DNA from: Pegea sp. RAD2-039 | Lineage: Eukaryota; Chordata; Thaliacea; Salpida; Salpidae | Assembly: GCA_034620365.1 (NCBI GenBank) | Contig: JAQGEQ010000083.1 | Location: forward strand, 310,001 to 374,000 | Direction: 5' to 3' | DNA length: 64,000 nt | Shown: positions 12,580-25,798 of the stretch, piece by piece | Layout of the letters: every line of letters begins with the position of its first letter | Numbering within the stretch: position 1 is the first letter of the stretch | The notes under the pieces: model-generated | Told to the model about the DNA's origin: nothing | The model's database searches: none | Seen by the model: the letters and a program-made list of their open reading frames with translations, nothing else | Translations under genes and position numbers: made by a program

Positions 12580-12585
12580 AATAAA
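12580..12585 (+). promoter_or_regulatory. Likely poly(A) signal of the catenin gene
   Basis: AATAAA about 225 bases after the TAA stop. Confidence 0.45.
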
Positions 12586-15500
12586 AGTGCAAGATGGAAA
12601 CTATGTTTTAGTATTCTAACAAAATAGTTGAACAGTTTAGATGTAATTAGAGGAATATTTAAATTTCAATGAATAATTTTCATAAAAATTTCTGAGATGA
12701 AAATTAAAACATTAGATAGAAACAAACACAAAACAGAACTGGATTGATATTTTGTCAATACTTCATCAAAAACCATATTACCCTTTTAGCACTTGAAATA
12801 AAATTACTTGACATTAAAATACTGAATTTTTCAAATGCGGTAGATACATAATGAACATGTTTACAGCTTGTTTATATAACCTTTAATCTCAAAACTGTTT
12901 TAAGAAAAGTTGCTTTCTAAAAATTGTAGCTGTTCTTCTTAGTCGTCACGTACTGTTTTGTTATTAAATTTTATGTTCACTATTAAGAGGAAGTAGTTTC
13001 AAACAGTTGAATGTAACTAAAAGTTGCATGTAGAGCCTACTTTGTTTTTCAGAGAAATATGTTTCATGATACTTTTTATTTCTTCAAAACATTTTGATTC
13101 ATTCGGTTGCAAAAGGTCATATTAACTTTCTCTTTTTAACTTTGTAGAAAATATAATAGTTTTAGTTTGATAAAACTACTTTTTGATGAATGTAAACATT
13201 TTGTTTTTTGCTATTAAAGCACATGATCTTAAGAATTCTAAATAAAATTTTGTTAATTTTTTTACTTTTAAACAAATTGAAAATTTCTTAGTCTAATTCT
13301 TTAATATAATAATTTAAAAGATTCGTGTTTGTGATCTTAAAAATAATGTTTATTTTTGTACTTTATAAAAAAATACTTTTTCTGTCAATAAGGCGTTTTG
13401 ACCATTTTTTAAAATTAAATAGATTACACAACCATAAAACAATATAATTTAAAAAAGTTGAATTAGTATAAATGATTAAATAATTTATCAAAATTATTAA
13501 AATATATCTGTAACTTAAGAAACAAATCGTTGAAAATATAATTATTTTTCTCTTGAATTTAGGCCTTTAGAATTATATTTGAAAAAATAACTTCATGTAA
13601 ATCTCATTTAAACTCAGAGATCTTTTTGAAAGAGGTTTTAACATGTAATTTCATTTTCTGTAACCAATCCACATCAAGCTTTTAACGACTTTGTAATCAA
13701 ACATCTATCTATTTATTTTTTTCATTTATATTTTAAGAAACTAAGAAGTTATCGTTATAAGTATTATCATTAAAAAATGGTTATAGATTGTTTTTATATT
13801 CTATACTTCGTGTGATTGTAGAACTCACTTTTTTCAAGCTCATCTTAATTCTTCATCTGATATAAAATGTTTTTGTTTGTTTTTTCTATGAATGACAATT
13901 TTGTTTGATTTAAAAAAATTTAATTTGATTTGACTTATTTTAGAATGAAATACTCATGTAGCTTCAAATTAGTAATTTTGTTGAATTATGAAATTTATAC
14001 TTATAACTTTATAGAGACACAAATTTGGTGAGAGTTACTGGAAAGATAGGAAGGAAATCCTATTGAAAAAAATAAAAACTGCTGAATCATCGAGAAAAAA
14101 GTTTACTGCACCTTAATAAGAGGCTTAATTGAAAGTAAGACTTTGTTTGATTTACATCTGCAACAAAGAGTGATGCACAGGACTTGATCGAGAGCTTCTA
14201 AATCATTGATAATTTTTCTAGTTGAGGTTTTAATTGAAAACTTATTCTTTTTAATGGATTTAAAAATGTTTCTGATTATACAGAATTTTCTGCACTCAAC
14301 TCTTTGTTCATTATTTTGAATAAATCAAGGATTTTAAAGACATCGCGTTTTAATCCTTTTGATTTTGTAAATGTTTAATCATTGAGACCCAAATATTTTT
14401 TTTAATTGATGAGTGAAAAGAACATGTCATTTTCCGGTGAGCATTTTTCTAATGAAGCTTTGAATTAATAGCAGAACTTATAACTAAACATCAAACCATA
14501 GATGAGTATGAGATGATATCGAGTTCTAATTTACTAATTCAAAAACATAATTTTTATACTAAAATGTGTATCTCTTGCTAAAAATGATGTTTTAGACTCG
14601 TTTTTTTAAATCTAAGGAAAAATTGCTTTAACATAGATTTAACATTTTTAACATATAAGATAGAGAGAAGCAGGTTTCTTGTGCAAGTTTTTACAGGTTC
14701 TTTACAAGTGCTAAATTGAAAGATTGCTTTTATAAGGCTCACTAATAAATTAGGGATAATTACTTTTAAGTTTTATGGTCAATTTTGGTTGTTAAGTACG
14801 AGTAGCCAAAACCAGGAAGACTGTAAACCAATTGAAAACATTTTCAGAGCTTAACGGAGAAAATAGAATCCAACTTTATTCTTGGAAAAAATCCAAGAAT
14901 GAAAATGTCAGTTCTTCTAACTTGCAGTATTGATAATTACAAACTTTTATTAATTACAAGAAGATTTTTAAATGTGTCACTTGTTTTCAACCAATTTGAA
15001 AATTAATAACGTATTTTTATTTTTTTGATATTTTATAAATGTTTTATTATGAAACATCACTATTCTAATCGTTTCAATTTTAGTTATTTGTTTGAATTAA
15101 AATTTGGTTTAATAAGATCAATCTTACATTTAAAATCTCCGATTTTAGTTCTGAAAAATTCATTTAAATTTTTTACAAAAGTTAAAACTTTTTACTTTAG
15201 TTGGATAATGTAATTTTAGTTCAACAAACTTTAGTTTAAACATTTGGAGTTTAATTAATGAACTTCCTAAAAGTAAGATGTTTAATTTAATATTTCACTT
15301 AATTATGGTTTCTAACAAAATTGTTTTCTCCTAAAATGTTTTTAAAATTAGAAACAAAAAGTGAAATCAAAGTTTGAAATACACCAATAAACAAAGACAC
15401 ATTCCACAGTCCTCATTCCAATATATTCTTCAAAGATCTCAAAAAGTACATAATAGTGGTAAGAAAATAAACAAGCATAGTTTTAACATTTAGTGAACAT

Positions 15501-17295
15501 CTATATAACAGTTAAGTCTAGTTCAAGACATTTATGTAGATTTATTTCAAGAAAAACTTCTTAATGCTTGTTATTTTAGAAATGCCAGAAATAAAGGCAT
15601 AATAAAAGCTTATTTTTTAAACTTATGTTATCATTTGTTATTTTTTACTTAAAAATATATCTATAAAAAATTGTATGATAATAATTATTTTTATCAATAT
15701 TTAAGAGTATAAATTAATCAAGATTTCTAAATGCCATTGAAAACTAACAACAAAACTAATTATTCCAAAAATTTATTTCAATGAAGATAAATCTCCCTTT
15801 AATCTCACATTAAAAGTTGGATTGATGTAATAAGAATTCGAATTTTAAACAATTTTATTAACTGTTTAGACTTGGAAGAAAAATAAAGTATTTTAATTTT
15901 TTACATTTCACTTTTATTATAAAATTATAAATTTTACATTAAATTAAAATGTAAAGTATGGAAAATAAAGAATAGGTGCTTCTACCAAAGTTAATTGCAA
16001 GAAGAAGAAACACAGGAGTTATTGGTAGAAATCATATTTGAAATACTTATAGAATAATATCAATAATAATAATCTTTGCAAGAAAGCTAGCTATTACAAA
16101 TCACTTATATAAAAGCTATCTACTTTCTAGCCTTTGGTTAATTCTTCAAACAAAATGAATTATTTCAGTTGTTATCATAAGACTTTGTATATTTTATGAC
16201 TGAAGTTGCTGTCTGCAGTGTTTCCGGGCTTTTTTATAACTTTGAAGAAATATGGTTACATTTTCAATCATGTAACAATTTTATTGCAACAACATCAAAT
16301 AAACAACAATTTATAAGTCATGTATCAAATGGTTTGTTGATATTGCAGCAAATCACAATAAAAGATACCAAAAATAAGCAAAACAAATCATGGTACAGAT
16401 AACTCATAATTGAAAATATTGTTGTCACTAGCTCAGGAGTTTCTTAATCACATACAAGTATGCTTTTACAATTAGTAAAAACTTAAATTGAAAATAGTTT
16501 AAGGTTGTCATATCAAATAAAATATACTTTAGTATAAAGGTAGAATCAAAACAAATACATCTTTTACTAAACAGCTAGCTTTATCATCTAAAAAAACGAT
16601 AAAATATAAATATACTTCAGAAAAATAAACATTTTTGTGCTACTACATTTTCAAACAACATATGAATAATTCATGAATATTATTTTAAATGGCAAGTTTA
16701 CTTGTGACTGGTAAAAACCAGGTAAAGTATTGGTAGCATAAGAAAAGGAATGTAACAATATCGAATTATAAGATGTGGTGTTAACTGAAAATTTTATTTA
16801 TAGTATTACAGTTTGAAATTTGGTTTAAAACAGTTTATTTCAATTCATACTTTAACACTGAATGCTGGTAAAAATGTATTTTTACAAAAAATATTCATGT
16901 ACACACTAATATGGATGCTTTTACAATGATTGAACAACATTTAGGAACAAGGTGCGCAGGATGCTTAAGTTGCTACAATTAATGATAATTTACACAATTA
17001 ATCTAAAACAATTTGTTTTGATTGAAAAATATATTTAAGCAGTTTAACAAAAGTTATCATAATCTTAAATTATTTTATGATAAACTTGAATTTTCTAGAA
17101 AAAGGTCATGAAAAATTGTTTTAAAAGTTTTTAACTCATTAAAAATATATTAGAAGAAGAACTTTTCAGTCATTTATAAAAAGTAATAAAACATTTAAAA
17201 TATCAACGCTGATGTCTGTAGTCAATATTTGACGGGACAATCGATAAGTATTATATTAAAAAATTTAGTTTCCAACAATTTTAGTCAATGTGCCT
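12586..17295. other. Non-coding stretch between the convergent catenin and semaphorin genes
   Basis: A+T-rich, no recognisable exon. The right end must hold the semaphorin 3' UTR; minus-strand AATAAA words occur at 16834-16839 and 16793-16798. A 68-codon plus-strand frame at 16196-16402 is discussed under findings. Confidence 0.6.
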
Positions 17296-20200
17296 CTAGA
17301 CAATATTTCTTGGTAAAGATGGAGTAGGAACCGGCTTAGGAGATGAGCTGAAGGCCCATTCTTTTCCAGTGTTCCGCATTTTGGGTAGTTTTTGTCGCAT
17401 TCGACTACGAGGCCGCAAAGTGAGAAATGTGATATCTTTAACACCGCTGACAGTTGGTGAAGCAGCGAATGAGGATTTGATATTTATATCATCAAATGAA
17501 CGACCTCTATTGTCAGCAAATGCTTTTGGGGGTCTGGGTAAGTTGTTTAACGCTACTGGTGTTGCAATTGCTGATCCTAAGGGAGTATACTCTATTTCTT
17601 CCCATCCAGTAATCTTAGGAGCGATATAATTCTCATCGTCATCATTGTGGTAGCTTGGACTTGTAAATAAAATGTCGTCATCAATTGAGTGAGTGATGAA
17701 ATTGTCTTCTACTGCTGATAATGAGTCACTTCCTTTGCGGGTTCTTTTCCCTCCTAATTTAGCTTTAAATAGTTTCAAAGGACGTCGTCTCAACTTCTTC
17801 GAAATTCCTTCTTCCTGAAAGTGAAATGAGTCTTCTTCAAATTCATCATCATCTCCTGAGCTGTCTCGAAATTCAGGATTTTTAAACATTGGCAAATCTC
17901 CTAAATTATTTATATTCTCTGAACTTCTTGTATGGTCGCTGTCATTGTACAAAGAGGACCTTGCAATAGAATGCCTCATTTCTTCACCACTCAACTGTCT
18001 ACTAAGACGCTTGGCTTTACGCAATAACTGAGGTGAAATAGGAAGATTGAATGTTTGTGCTGAAAGTAGCTCCTTATTCATCATTAAAGCCCGACGTTTC
18101 ACTGCATCGTTGTTTAACAAGTTCATCTCCTGCTGCAACTGTTGCTCTGCTGATGATGCGCTGATAAACCCACTGCTAGCAGAATCAGCAGATCCAGAGG
18201 TAGATAAGGATTGTTGCTCAACTGATGTTGCTTGATCTTGTGTCACAGAAGAAGGTGGATTTTGTAGACATGTGGATTTTCCTGAGAATGAAGCCATCTT
18301 GACAACACCAGCGGATGCTGGAAGAACAGCACAAGGAGGAAGAGGTGGAAATGAAGGATCAGGCTGAACAAGGACCTTTAACGGTGATTGGTCAAACCTT
18401 ACATCATTAGAATCTCGTGGAAAAAATGGAGTGATGGCGTTATAAGTCGAAGCACTTTTGTTTTGTGTTGATTCAACTGTTCCGTAGTATTGTAGTACTG
18501 GTGAACCTAAACCTTTTAACGAGAATCTTGTGTTAGCATACACAAGTGAATCATTTGGATCACAACTGTCTAGAATTTGACTTCTTCTATTACAATTTGT
18601 ATTTTTTCCGAAATGATATTTTAGATTTGATGAACTTCCTGTATCTTCATGATCTACATGTTTATGCATGTTTTGAAACAAAGGAATCGCGCTAGGTTTT
18701 GGTGGTGTGATATTTTCTTCACTGAACGTCACACCTTCTTTTTTAATTATCGATGTTTTGTGATTTATTGAGGTGATAGGTTCCACTGAAATGCCTAAAT
18801 ATCCTTTTTCTTCACCATCATTTTTAGAAAAAATTACTCTCATCGGTTGCTTTCTTTTCAATCTGCGATTTGTATCAATAGATTTGTTTTCTATGCCAAT
18901 AAATTCATCCTGTAAAACAGTCACTAATTTAATTTACAACAAAACTATTTTTAAAATGACAAAAAATATTAGATAAAGAGTATGCTTTGAAGGTAAGTCA
19001 GTTTGAACCCTTTATCTATTATATGTCAGTGATCAGAAATTTATTCTACTGAATATTATTTGTAATAAACTTTTATGACACCTTAGTTCTTAAACTGCTT
19101 ATGCAAAAGGTTTTTCAGTGATATATGAGATATATCAAACAAGTTACAAAACATATTTTAACGAAATGTAAATACAAACCTCTTCAAAAGCTCGGCCTTG
19201 CTTAAAGTTACCAAGAAAACTGAAAACAATTGTTTCGTCAAAAATAAAAAATTTGGATTTCAAGATAAGAAAATAAAATTTAATAGTATTAGTCTAATTT
19301 TCAGAATTTTTAAAAGTCGTTATACTTCAATAAAGTAATATTGATTTATCAGAAAATTGATAAAGCAGCTATTTATTATATTTTAAGTAGTTAAACTTAA
19401 TTTGATGAATTTTTTAAATAGAATTATTTGAAAATATTCGAAAAAACATAAATTTTTGTTTTATTGCTGATTTGATGACTAAAAACTAATTCTTGATTGG
19501 TAAACTCAGAGCAAGAAATTTTAGTAGAAACTAAATTCAAAAATTATTAAATAGTATTTCATTTTACAAAAATTTGGTTCATTTGATAAATACTAGTAAT
19601 ACTACTACAAATTTGTAAAATCGGTTTTTGATAACGAATTAATCACTTATTATTTTTAGAATATAAAATTACTATTGCAGTTTCCTATTCATACAATATA
19701 TGCACTTCACTACAAACAACTACTAACTTAAATGAATGTCTTATTTTGATAAAACAACCGATTATACATTACTATAATTAGTTTAATTCCTAAAATACTT
19801 ATTATCGAAAACGTAACAAAGCAGTTTTGAAGCAAAATTTAGTATCTGAGACATACTGCGATGGTACACAACATTTGTAGGTTGGTTTGAAAGCAATTAT
19901 ATGCTACAATTAACCTAAATCTTTCATATTAAATTATTATTATCTTAATCAGCCTAACTAATTGTAATTTTTATGAAATTTAGTTATTTTTAAAATTATA
20001 TCTAATTTTGAAATAATATATTCCAATAATATAGCACAACTTAGACAAAAATCTGATATTACAATCTGTTCATTGAAAGAATCACATTCTAAAAAACTTG
20101 ATATCAAAATTAAATGAGCAAATTAATGAAATGAATTTGTATTTTAGATATAAAATTAGGCAAAAAGTGCCCTGAATTTCGTATTACAAAATCAAACGCT

Positions 20201-23200
20201 ATCGAATGCAAAAAATGGAAAAGTTCATCTATCTTCAAAAAGAAAAATCACAGAAAAAAGAGACTTTTCAATTTCAGTTTTATATCTTTAGTTAATTCAA
20301 CAATGATTATCACAAGCTAGATGTTTTATTAACTGTCCTGTTTCTTTGGCCAAACGTGATGCTGTGAAAAAAAGATTGTCAAAACGGATTCGAATCTCAA
20401 CAGAGGCAGCTTTCATGACCAATTATTAAACTAAAAACTATTTCTTCAGGATTAAACATAGTCAAGATCCTAAAAGTAAGTTTGTTCAAATAGCAAGATC
20501 AAATCATTTGCGCTTGCCACTAACAGATGACTACTTAATGATACTTGCACAATAATGAATTAATCTAAAAGATTAAAATATCGTTTACTTACTTGCATTT
20601 TTTAGTTATCCATTCTCGACAAAGAAGAAAAACAATAAGAAAAACGCAAATAGAAATAGTTAGAACTAGAAATATAGATAACACAATAGTTGTTGAACTA
20701 CTGCAGTTCACATAACTAACGTTTTGACCTCTTGCAATCTGTTGTTGTCTAACAGCTGCTGTAAATAAAAATAAGATTTGAGAAAGAAGAATGATTTATT
20801 AAGAGCTTGTTCTCAATTGAAATGGGAACTTACTACATTTGTTCAGCTCTTCACCACTAACAACGAAGTTTTGTTGAATTTTTTTAGAGTTTTTTTCTGT
20901 TTTTACAACACATTTTCCATCTAACCAACCACAATGTGGATCTCCAGAGTTGATACAAAATCTGTTGTTTTATAGTTAGATGATTATTAAAAGTTTGAAA
21001 ATTATAGAGACATTAGGTTAAATAATAAATAGCTCTGTTGCATATTAAGAAATGTATATTGAAATTGGTAACAAAAATATTCTTACAGATTTAGATAAAT
21101 TATAGACTTTAATTCATACTTATTGATCAATAACAACTTAAACTTATTTCATTCCAACAATTTTTGTTGTATTCTACTTTTTAAAGACTTAAGATAATAA
21201 TAAAGTCTAAAAAATAAGATAAATTTATCAAAAAATCAAAATTTAAGAAATCATTGATTGAAAGTATTAGATTTAAAAACTAACTCTTTGCAACTGTATG
21301 CTGAGCATTGAGATTTTGGTATTCTAATCACACAGTGTCGGAACACAACCATAAGAACTTTTTCAAGTACTTTAATTTCTAGAATTTTAGGATGCAAAAT
21401 TCGGTTCACTTCATACAGCTCCGGAGGACTGCAAATATCTTTATTGAAAACTTTCTGTTGATCGGAAAAAATGATTCTTGGTGGTATTCTTTTGTGTTTT
21501 GCTTCAAACAGTAAGCCTTGATGTACAGCCACCTTAAGAAGGTTACCATCATCAGTTCCTGATAAATTATAAAAACTTTTACTTTTAATTCGAAGTAAGA
21601 ACAACGACTTACCTATATATAGCATGGTAATATTATCTCCAGACTTCATAATAAGATTACTTTCAACTGCTATAGCTGAAAATAGGGAACTTTGCTTCGT
21701 GAATATCGGATATTGATAATCTTCGTTGACGGTTCTTGCCATTATTGGATGTTCAGCTACGTAGTTATAATCGTCGTCACTAATTCCTGCAGCACATTTC
21801 GAATAGTTTAGTTCGTCAGACGTTTTTTTTATGTAAGTTCAAATTTACAAGATAAATTCAAATCTTTTTCAAATAAATACCCAAAAAGAAGATTTAATCT
21901 TTTGTTGATGAATTTTTTGATTAACGCTTTAAAATAGTAGCTTGTGAAAAAAGCTTAACTGAAAACTGATAACAGCTTAAGGTCTTAACTACCTTTCGCC
22001 ATAAGGCACAACAATTGACCACCACAGAAAGTTGTCTTGTCGTGGTGTTGGTGGGCGACAAGATTTATAAAAACAAGTGATAAATTTTTGGAATTCTTTT
22101 GCTTTACAAAGGATTTGAATCAGTTAGTACACAAGCTCTTATCACCAGCTTACGTATAAAAGTGTCTTGAAATGGTTAAAATAAGAATAAAAGCCTATCA
22201 GAGATTCAAGTAACAATCGTATTTCAACTCATTCAATTGATTACAAACCTTTTCCATCACAGGAAGTCCAGCTAACTTTGTTTTTCGGTTTTCTTATCTT
22301 TGGGGAGCTTTCTTCAGAGAAGCAATTGATACGATATTGATTTTTAAAGCTGTTTTCCTCAAAAGGTTGATTTAACTCTTTTTCGTCGTAACCACACACA
22401 GCAGAACTTGTTCTTGATACAAAATGGTATTTTTCATTAATGTCATTTAAAATTCAATTATGAAATAATGTTTGGTTAAAATCCAGATGTATCGAAAGTC
22501 ACATTTAAGAATTTTAATTTAATGACTTTAATTACATTAGTTGAAACCGAAATTTTTCTTGAAATACAAAATAGTACAAGGACACTTTGCTGGGTTGAGT
22601 TATTCTAGCAAAATCTTATATGAAGATGAGCCTATGATCAATATTTTGGTTTAAAAAAATGTTTAAAAAAATCGATATTAAAGCCACAAAATTATTTTTT
22701 TTGCCCATTTTTTAAAAGTATTGCTTGATTCAAAATTATTTCTATTTTAATTGTAATTTAAAAGTAAAATTTTTAATTCATTTATATAACTATTTACAGA
22801 TCTTTGATACAAGTGTGAAGCAGTATTTCAAAAAGATCTTAAATCCTAAATAAATAAATAAATAAATAAATAAAAATTTATATTATTCAAGTTACACTTC
22901 TATTTTTGATCTGATATTTACTAAATTGTAGATAACAGTAAAAAGTTCACCTTTCTGAATTGGAAAAAACTCCAAATACATATTTATGGCCAGAGATATC
23001 AACAAAATCAGTAACTTGTTGAACTTCATCAAAATAGTAAAGATTATATCCAGGAATATAACATCTCAATCTGAAATATAGATTTTACAGAAAAAAGTTT
23101 TTTAAATTCAGAGTATCAAACCAAAGGGAATTTTGGTGAAGCTTTGCGTAGCAGTGGACTGAGTTAATTAATAATTCAGCACTTAGCATAACTTATTAAG

Positions 23201-25798
23201 ACTCAAACCAGTTTTTATCTACCTAGTCTTATAGAAACTTGTCCAAGATGCTTGGCCTTGTTGACCTTCCCCGGGATCGTTCTTACATACTCTAGCAACT
23301 CTTGATATGATGTTCTGTAATTTAAGTTTAACAAAATACTAGGTTTCATGAATATGTTCTTCAATAAATGATTTTTTAGTTTAAAGTCTTTTAAGTTTTA
23401 ACTTTCTTAATTTAAAGATGCTTTGAAAACAGTTTTTATTTAAACCATTAGAGAATTGTTTCAAACAATGTATATAAATATTATATTTAAAAATATATTT
23501 ATGTTTTACAAGAGTCTTCACGCGCTTATTACTTACAAAAAGTTTAAAGTTTATCAAATATAAATCTAAAGTAAATTATAAACAATAAAATACTTTTTCA
23601 GTCTTACATTGTATTTTTTTGAGTTTATCATCATATCGCAGTTTTCTTGCGTCTCTTCACGAAAAAAAGTGTAGATTTTATCTGATGCTTCAGCAATTCC
23701 AGCAAAAGCAGTCTCTCTATAAAAACGATTTGGTTGGCTAAACATTATTGAGTTGATCTTCGATTCCAGTACAGAGTAACGGAGAAAAACATCTTTTGAA
23801 AGACCCCATGTCTTTGAATACCCCATATAGAAATAACCATCTAAAATTTGTATAAATATTGATATTAGTATAAAAACAATTTTACAAATATCAACAATTA
23901 CGCTTTCATTTATCTAAATATTCGAGTCTTAAAAATAACTTAGAGATATAAATATAAAAAAGCTTAACAAAGTCTAATATTTGCTTTGAACAGTTTGATT
24001 CGTATAAACATAAGGTATTGAAGTAATATCTGTTTAATACTCTGATAATATAGGAAAACTAAAACTTGTAGATTATATTTACGCTGGTGATGATTTTATG
24101 AGCTATTATTAACTGTCCAATAAATTTGGTTGTCTCTTTAAAGCTTTACTATAGATTATAAAAGTTGAAAATAATACGAATTTTGAGTAAAAGTTTACTT
24201 TTTTAAAAGTTTTTAATGCTTTATTGTAGCACTAAATCGGTAACAGCCACATAACATATAAAGTGAAATATTTTAGAGCTTTCATTCGATATTTTAGATT
24301 TGAAAGAACATCATAAAAACAAAAAAATATTTTTCTAAGTACATTATAGTACGTTCAAAAACCAATTGCTTTACTACAAACGTATTGACTACATACCAAC
24401 AAATTTGTAAACTATCGGTGAATCCAAGTCATACGAAACGAGATGTTTTCTTAGATTAAATTGAAGAACTGTGTAATTACCAAGGTGAGTTCCATTCCAC
24501 TAAAAACAGTTTATTTTAATTTTGACTGAATTTAGCTAGATGAAGATTTAAAGAAGTTGTTTAAAGGACTGAAATTATTGCTAAAATGAGCTGAAGCTAG
24601 ATTTAGAAGAAAATAAAACTTTTATTTTGATGTAAATTAAAAAAGACAATTCGTTACAGAAATCTCTTTATGCATCAAAAATCAAACTAAACGCAAGATT
24701 TGAAAACCATTTAACATCAATAATTTAATTGATGTGATACCAACAACACTTACATTATAAATTCTACATCCTCCAGTATCTAGACTTCCTCCTGTACCAC
24801 AGACTAAGACACCAGTTTGATTGATGCGAGAAATAATTTGAATATTATTTTCACAATTTTTACGAGCAAATGTCTCCATAACACAATCAACATATTTTCT
24901 ATTTGGTTTCCAAGATACAATCTTTGAAGTAAAATATGAAATTGAAACACAGGAGGTATATAAATCACAACTTGTGAAGTTATGTTAACGACAATTATTT
25001 TAATTTATGAATTAACTATTTAGAAAATGTATTGATTGCTGACAACAAGTTGCACCTGTCTACTATTTATAAATTGTCCTTTATTTTCACTTTTAAACTC
25101 TTCCATATCGATCACGTAGATATTGTTTCTGAAAAAGAAATTCTTATTTTCAAAAGGTTTTCAAAATTTCTTTTAATAATATTTTACAATTCTATTGAAA
25201 GTTTATGTTTTAAAATAAGCTTACAGTAGCTCACAAATATTATTGTTACTACAAAACATGAAAAACTTACACGCCACCAACCAGTATTTTATTGTCAACA
25301 GCTTGTGTTATGGTAACATTACCCAAAATTTCGTCATTTCCTAGACTAATAAATCTTTCATATGCAAGGTCTGATCAATAAATAGATTTACTTTAAAAAC
25401 GTGTAAATGTAAACTTTATTATTCTATTTTTTTTTAAGACTAAACATTAAATTTAGTTGAGTTGGATACATTTTAACATAACCTTTTTAATGTAATAAAG
25501 TTAATCAATTGCTGATGCTATAATAAAAAGAGTAAATAATAATGCTAAAAGTTACTCAAAACTTTTGGAGATATTTAATCATAAGGCTTAAAATTTCAAA
25601 CGAAAAATTTTGTTTTTAAAAATAAAAGTTCAGTTTTGATTTTAAATAAGATATTGTGATATTTTCTGTAATAAAAAAACTCTTACCATTTAAAGAAGAG
25701 CTTCTTGAGAATGTTTCAGTGAAAGCTGATTCTGAATAACCAAAAGATACTAATATGCAAATTGAGTATAAAACAAATCGAAAAGTTTTCATTTTCAT
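17296..25798 (-). CDS. SEMA6-like: Transmembrane semaphorin (class 6/1-like), 1186 aa
   Basis: Exons in transcript order: 25798-25687, 25370-25271, 25128-25056, 24921-24754, 24499-24397, 23840-23608, 23314-23223, 23070-22951, 22412-22249, 21786-21613, 21558-21285, 20961-20834, 20758-20593, 19219-19180, 18909-17296. Residues 1-22 are a signal peptide (KTFRFVLYSICILVSFGYSE). The Sema domain, about 45-525, shows YERFISLGNDEILGNVTITQ, LVCGTGG...C, YTFFREETQE, RVARVCKNDPGE, LRCYIPGYNLYYFDE and MLYIGTDDGNLLKV. A PSI module follows (CINSGDPHCGWLDGKC), then a helix at 604-627 and about 555 cytoplasmic residues, mostly in one exon. There is no Ig domain, as in classes 1 and 6. Family role: cell-surface guidance ligand for plexins, sometimes reverse signalling through its tail. 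The tail has proline motifs (SFPPLPP near 836-841; SPKPVPTPSLPRNIV at the end) that could bind EVH1 or SH3 domains. An in-frame ATG at 25846 would add 16 residues; I chose 25798 because it puts the signal peptide at the N-terminus. Intron 21612-21559 is only 54 bp. Confidence 0.95.
22035..22063. repeat. 8-bp perfect inverted repeat in a semaphorin intron
   Basis: tcttgtcg (22035-22042) and cgacaaga (22056-22063) flank a G-rich 13-base loop. The surrounding patch is noticeably richer in G+C than the rest of the intron. Function unknown. Confidence 0.6.
22847..22875. repeat. (TAAA)n microsatellite
   Basis: About seven uninterrupted TAAA units inside a semaphorin intron. Confidence 0.95.

Noticed and set aside
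17369-17629. 86-codon plus-strand open frame
   Set aside because: Antisense shadow of the semaphorin cytoplasmic-tail exon; the same holds for 18047-18235 and 18773-18976.
20340-20420. Possible tRNA (words tggccaaacgtga and ggattcgaatctc resemble internal promoter boxes)
   Set aside because: No cloverleaf: the acceptor and T stems do not pair.
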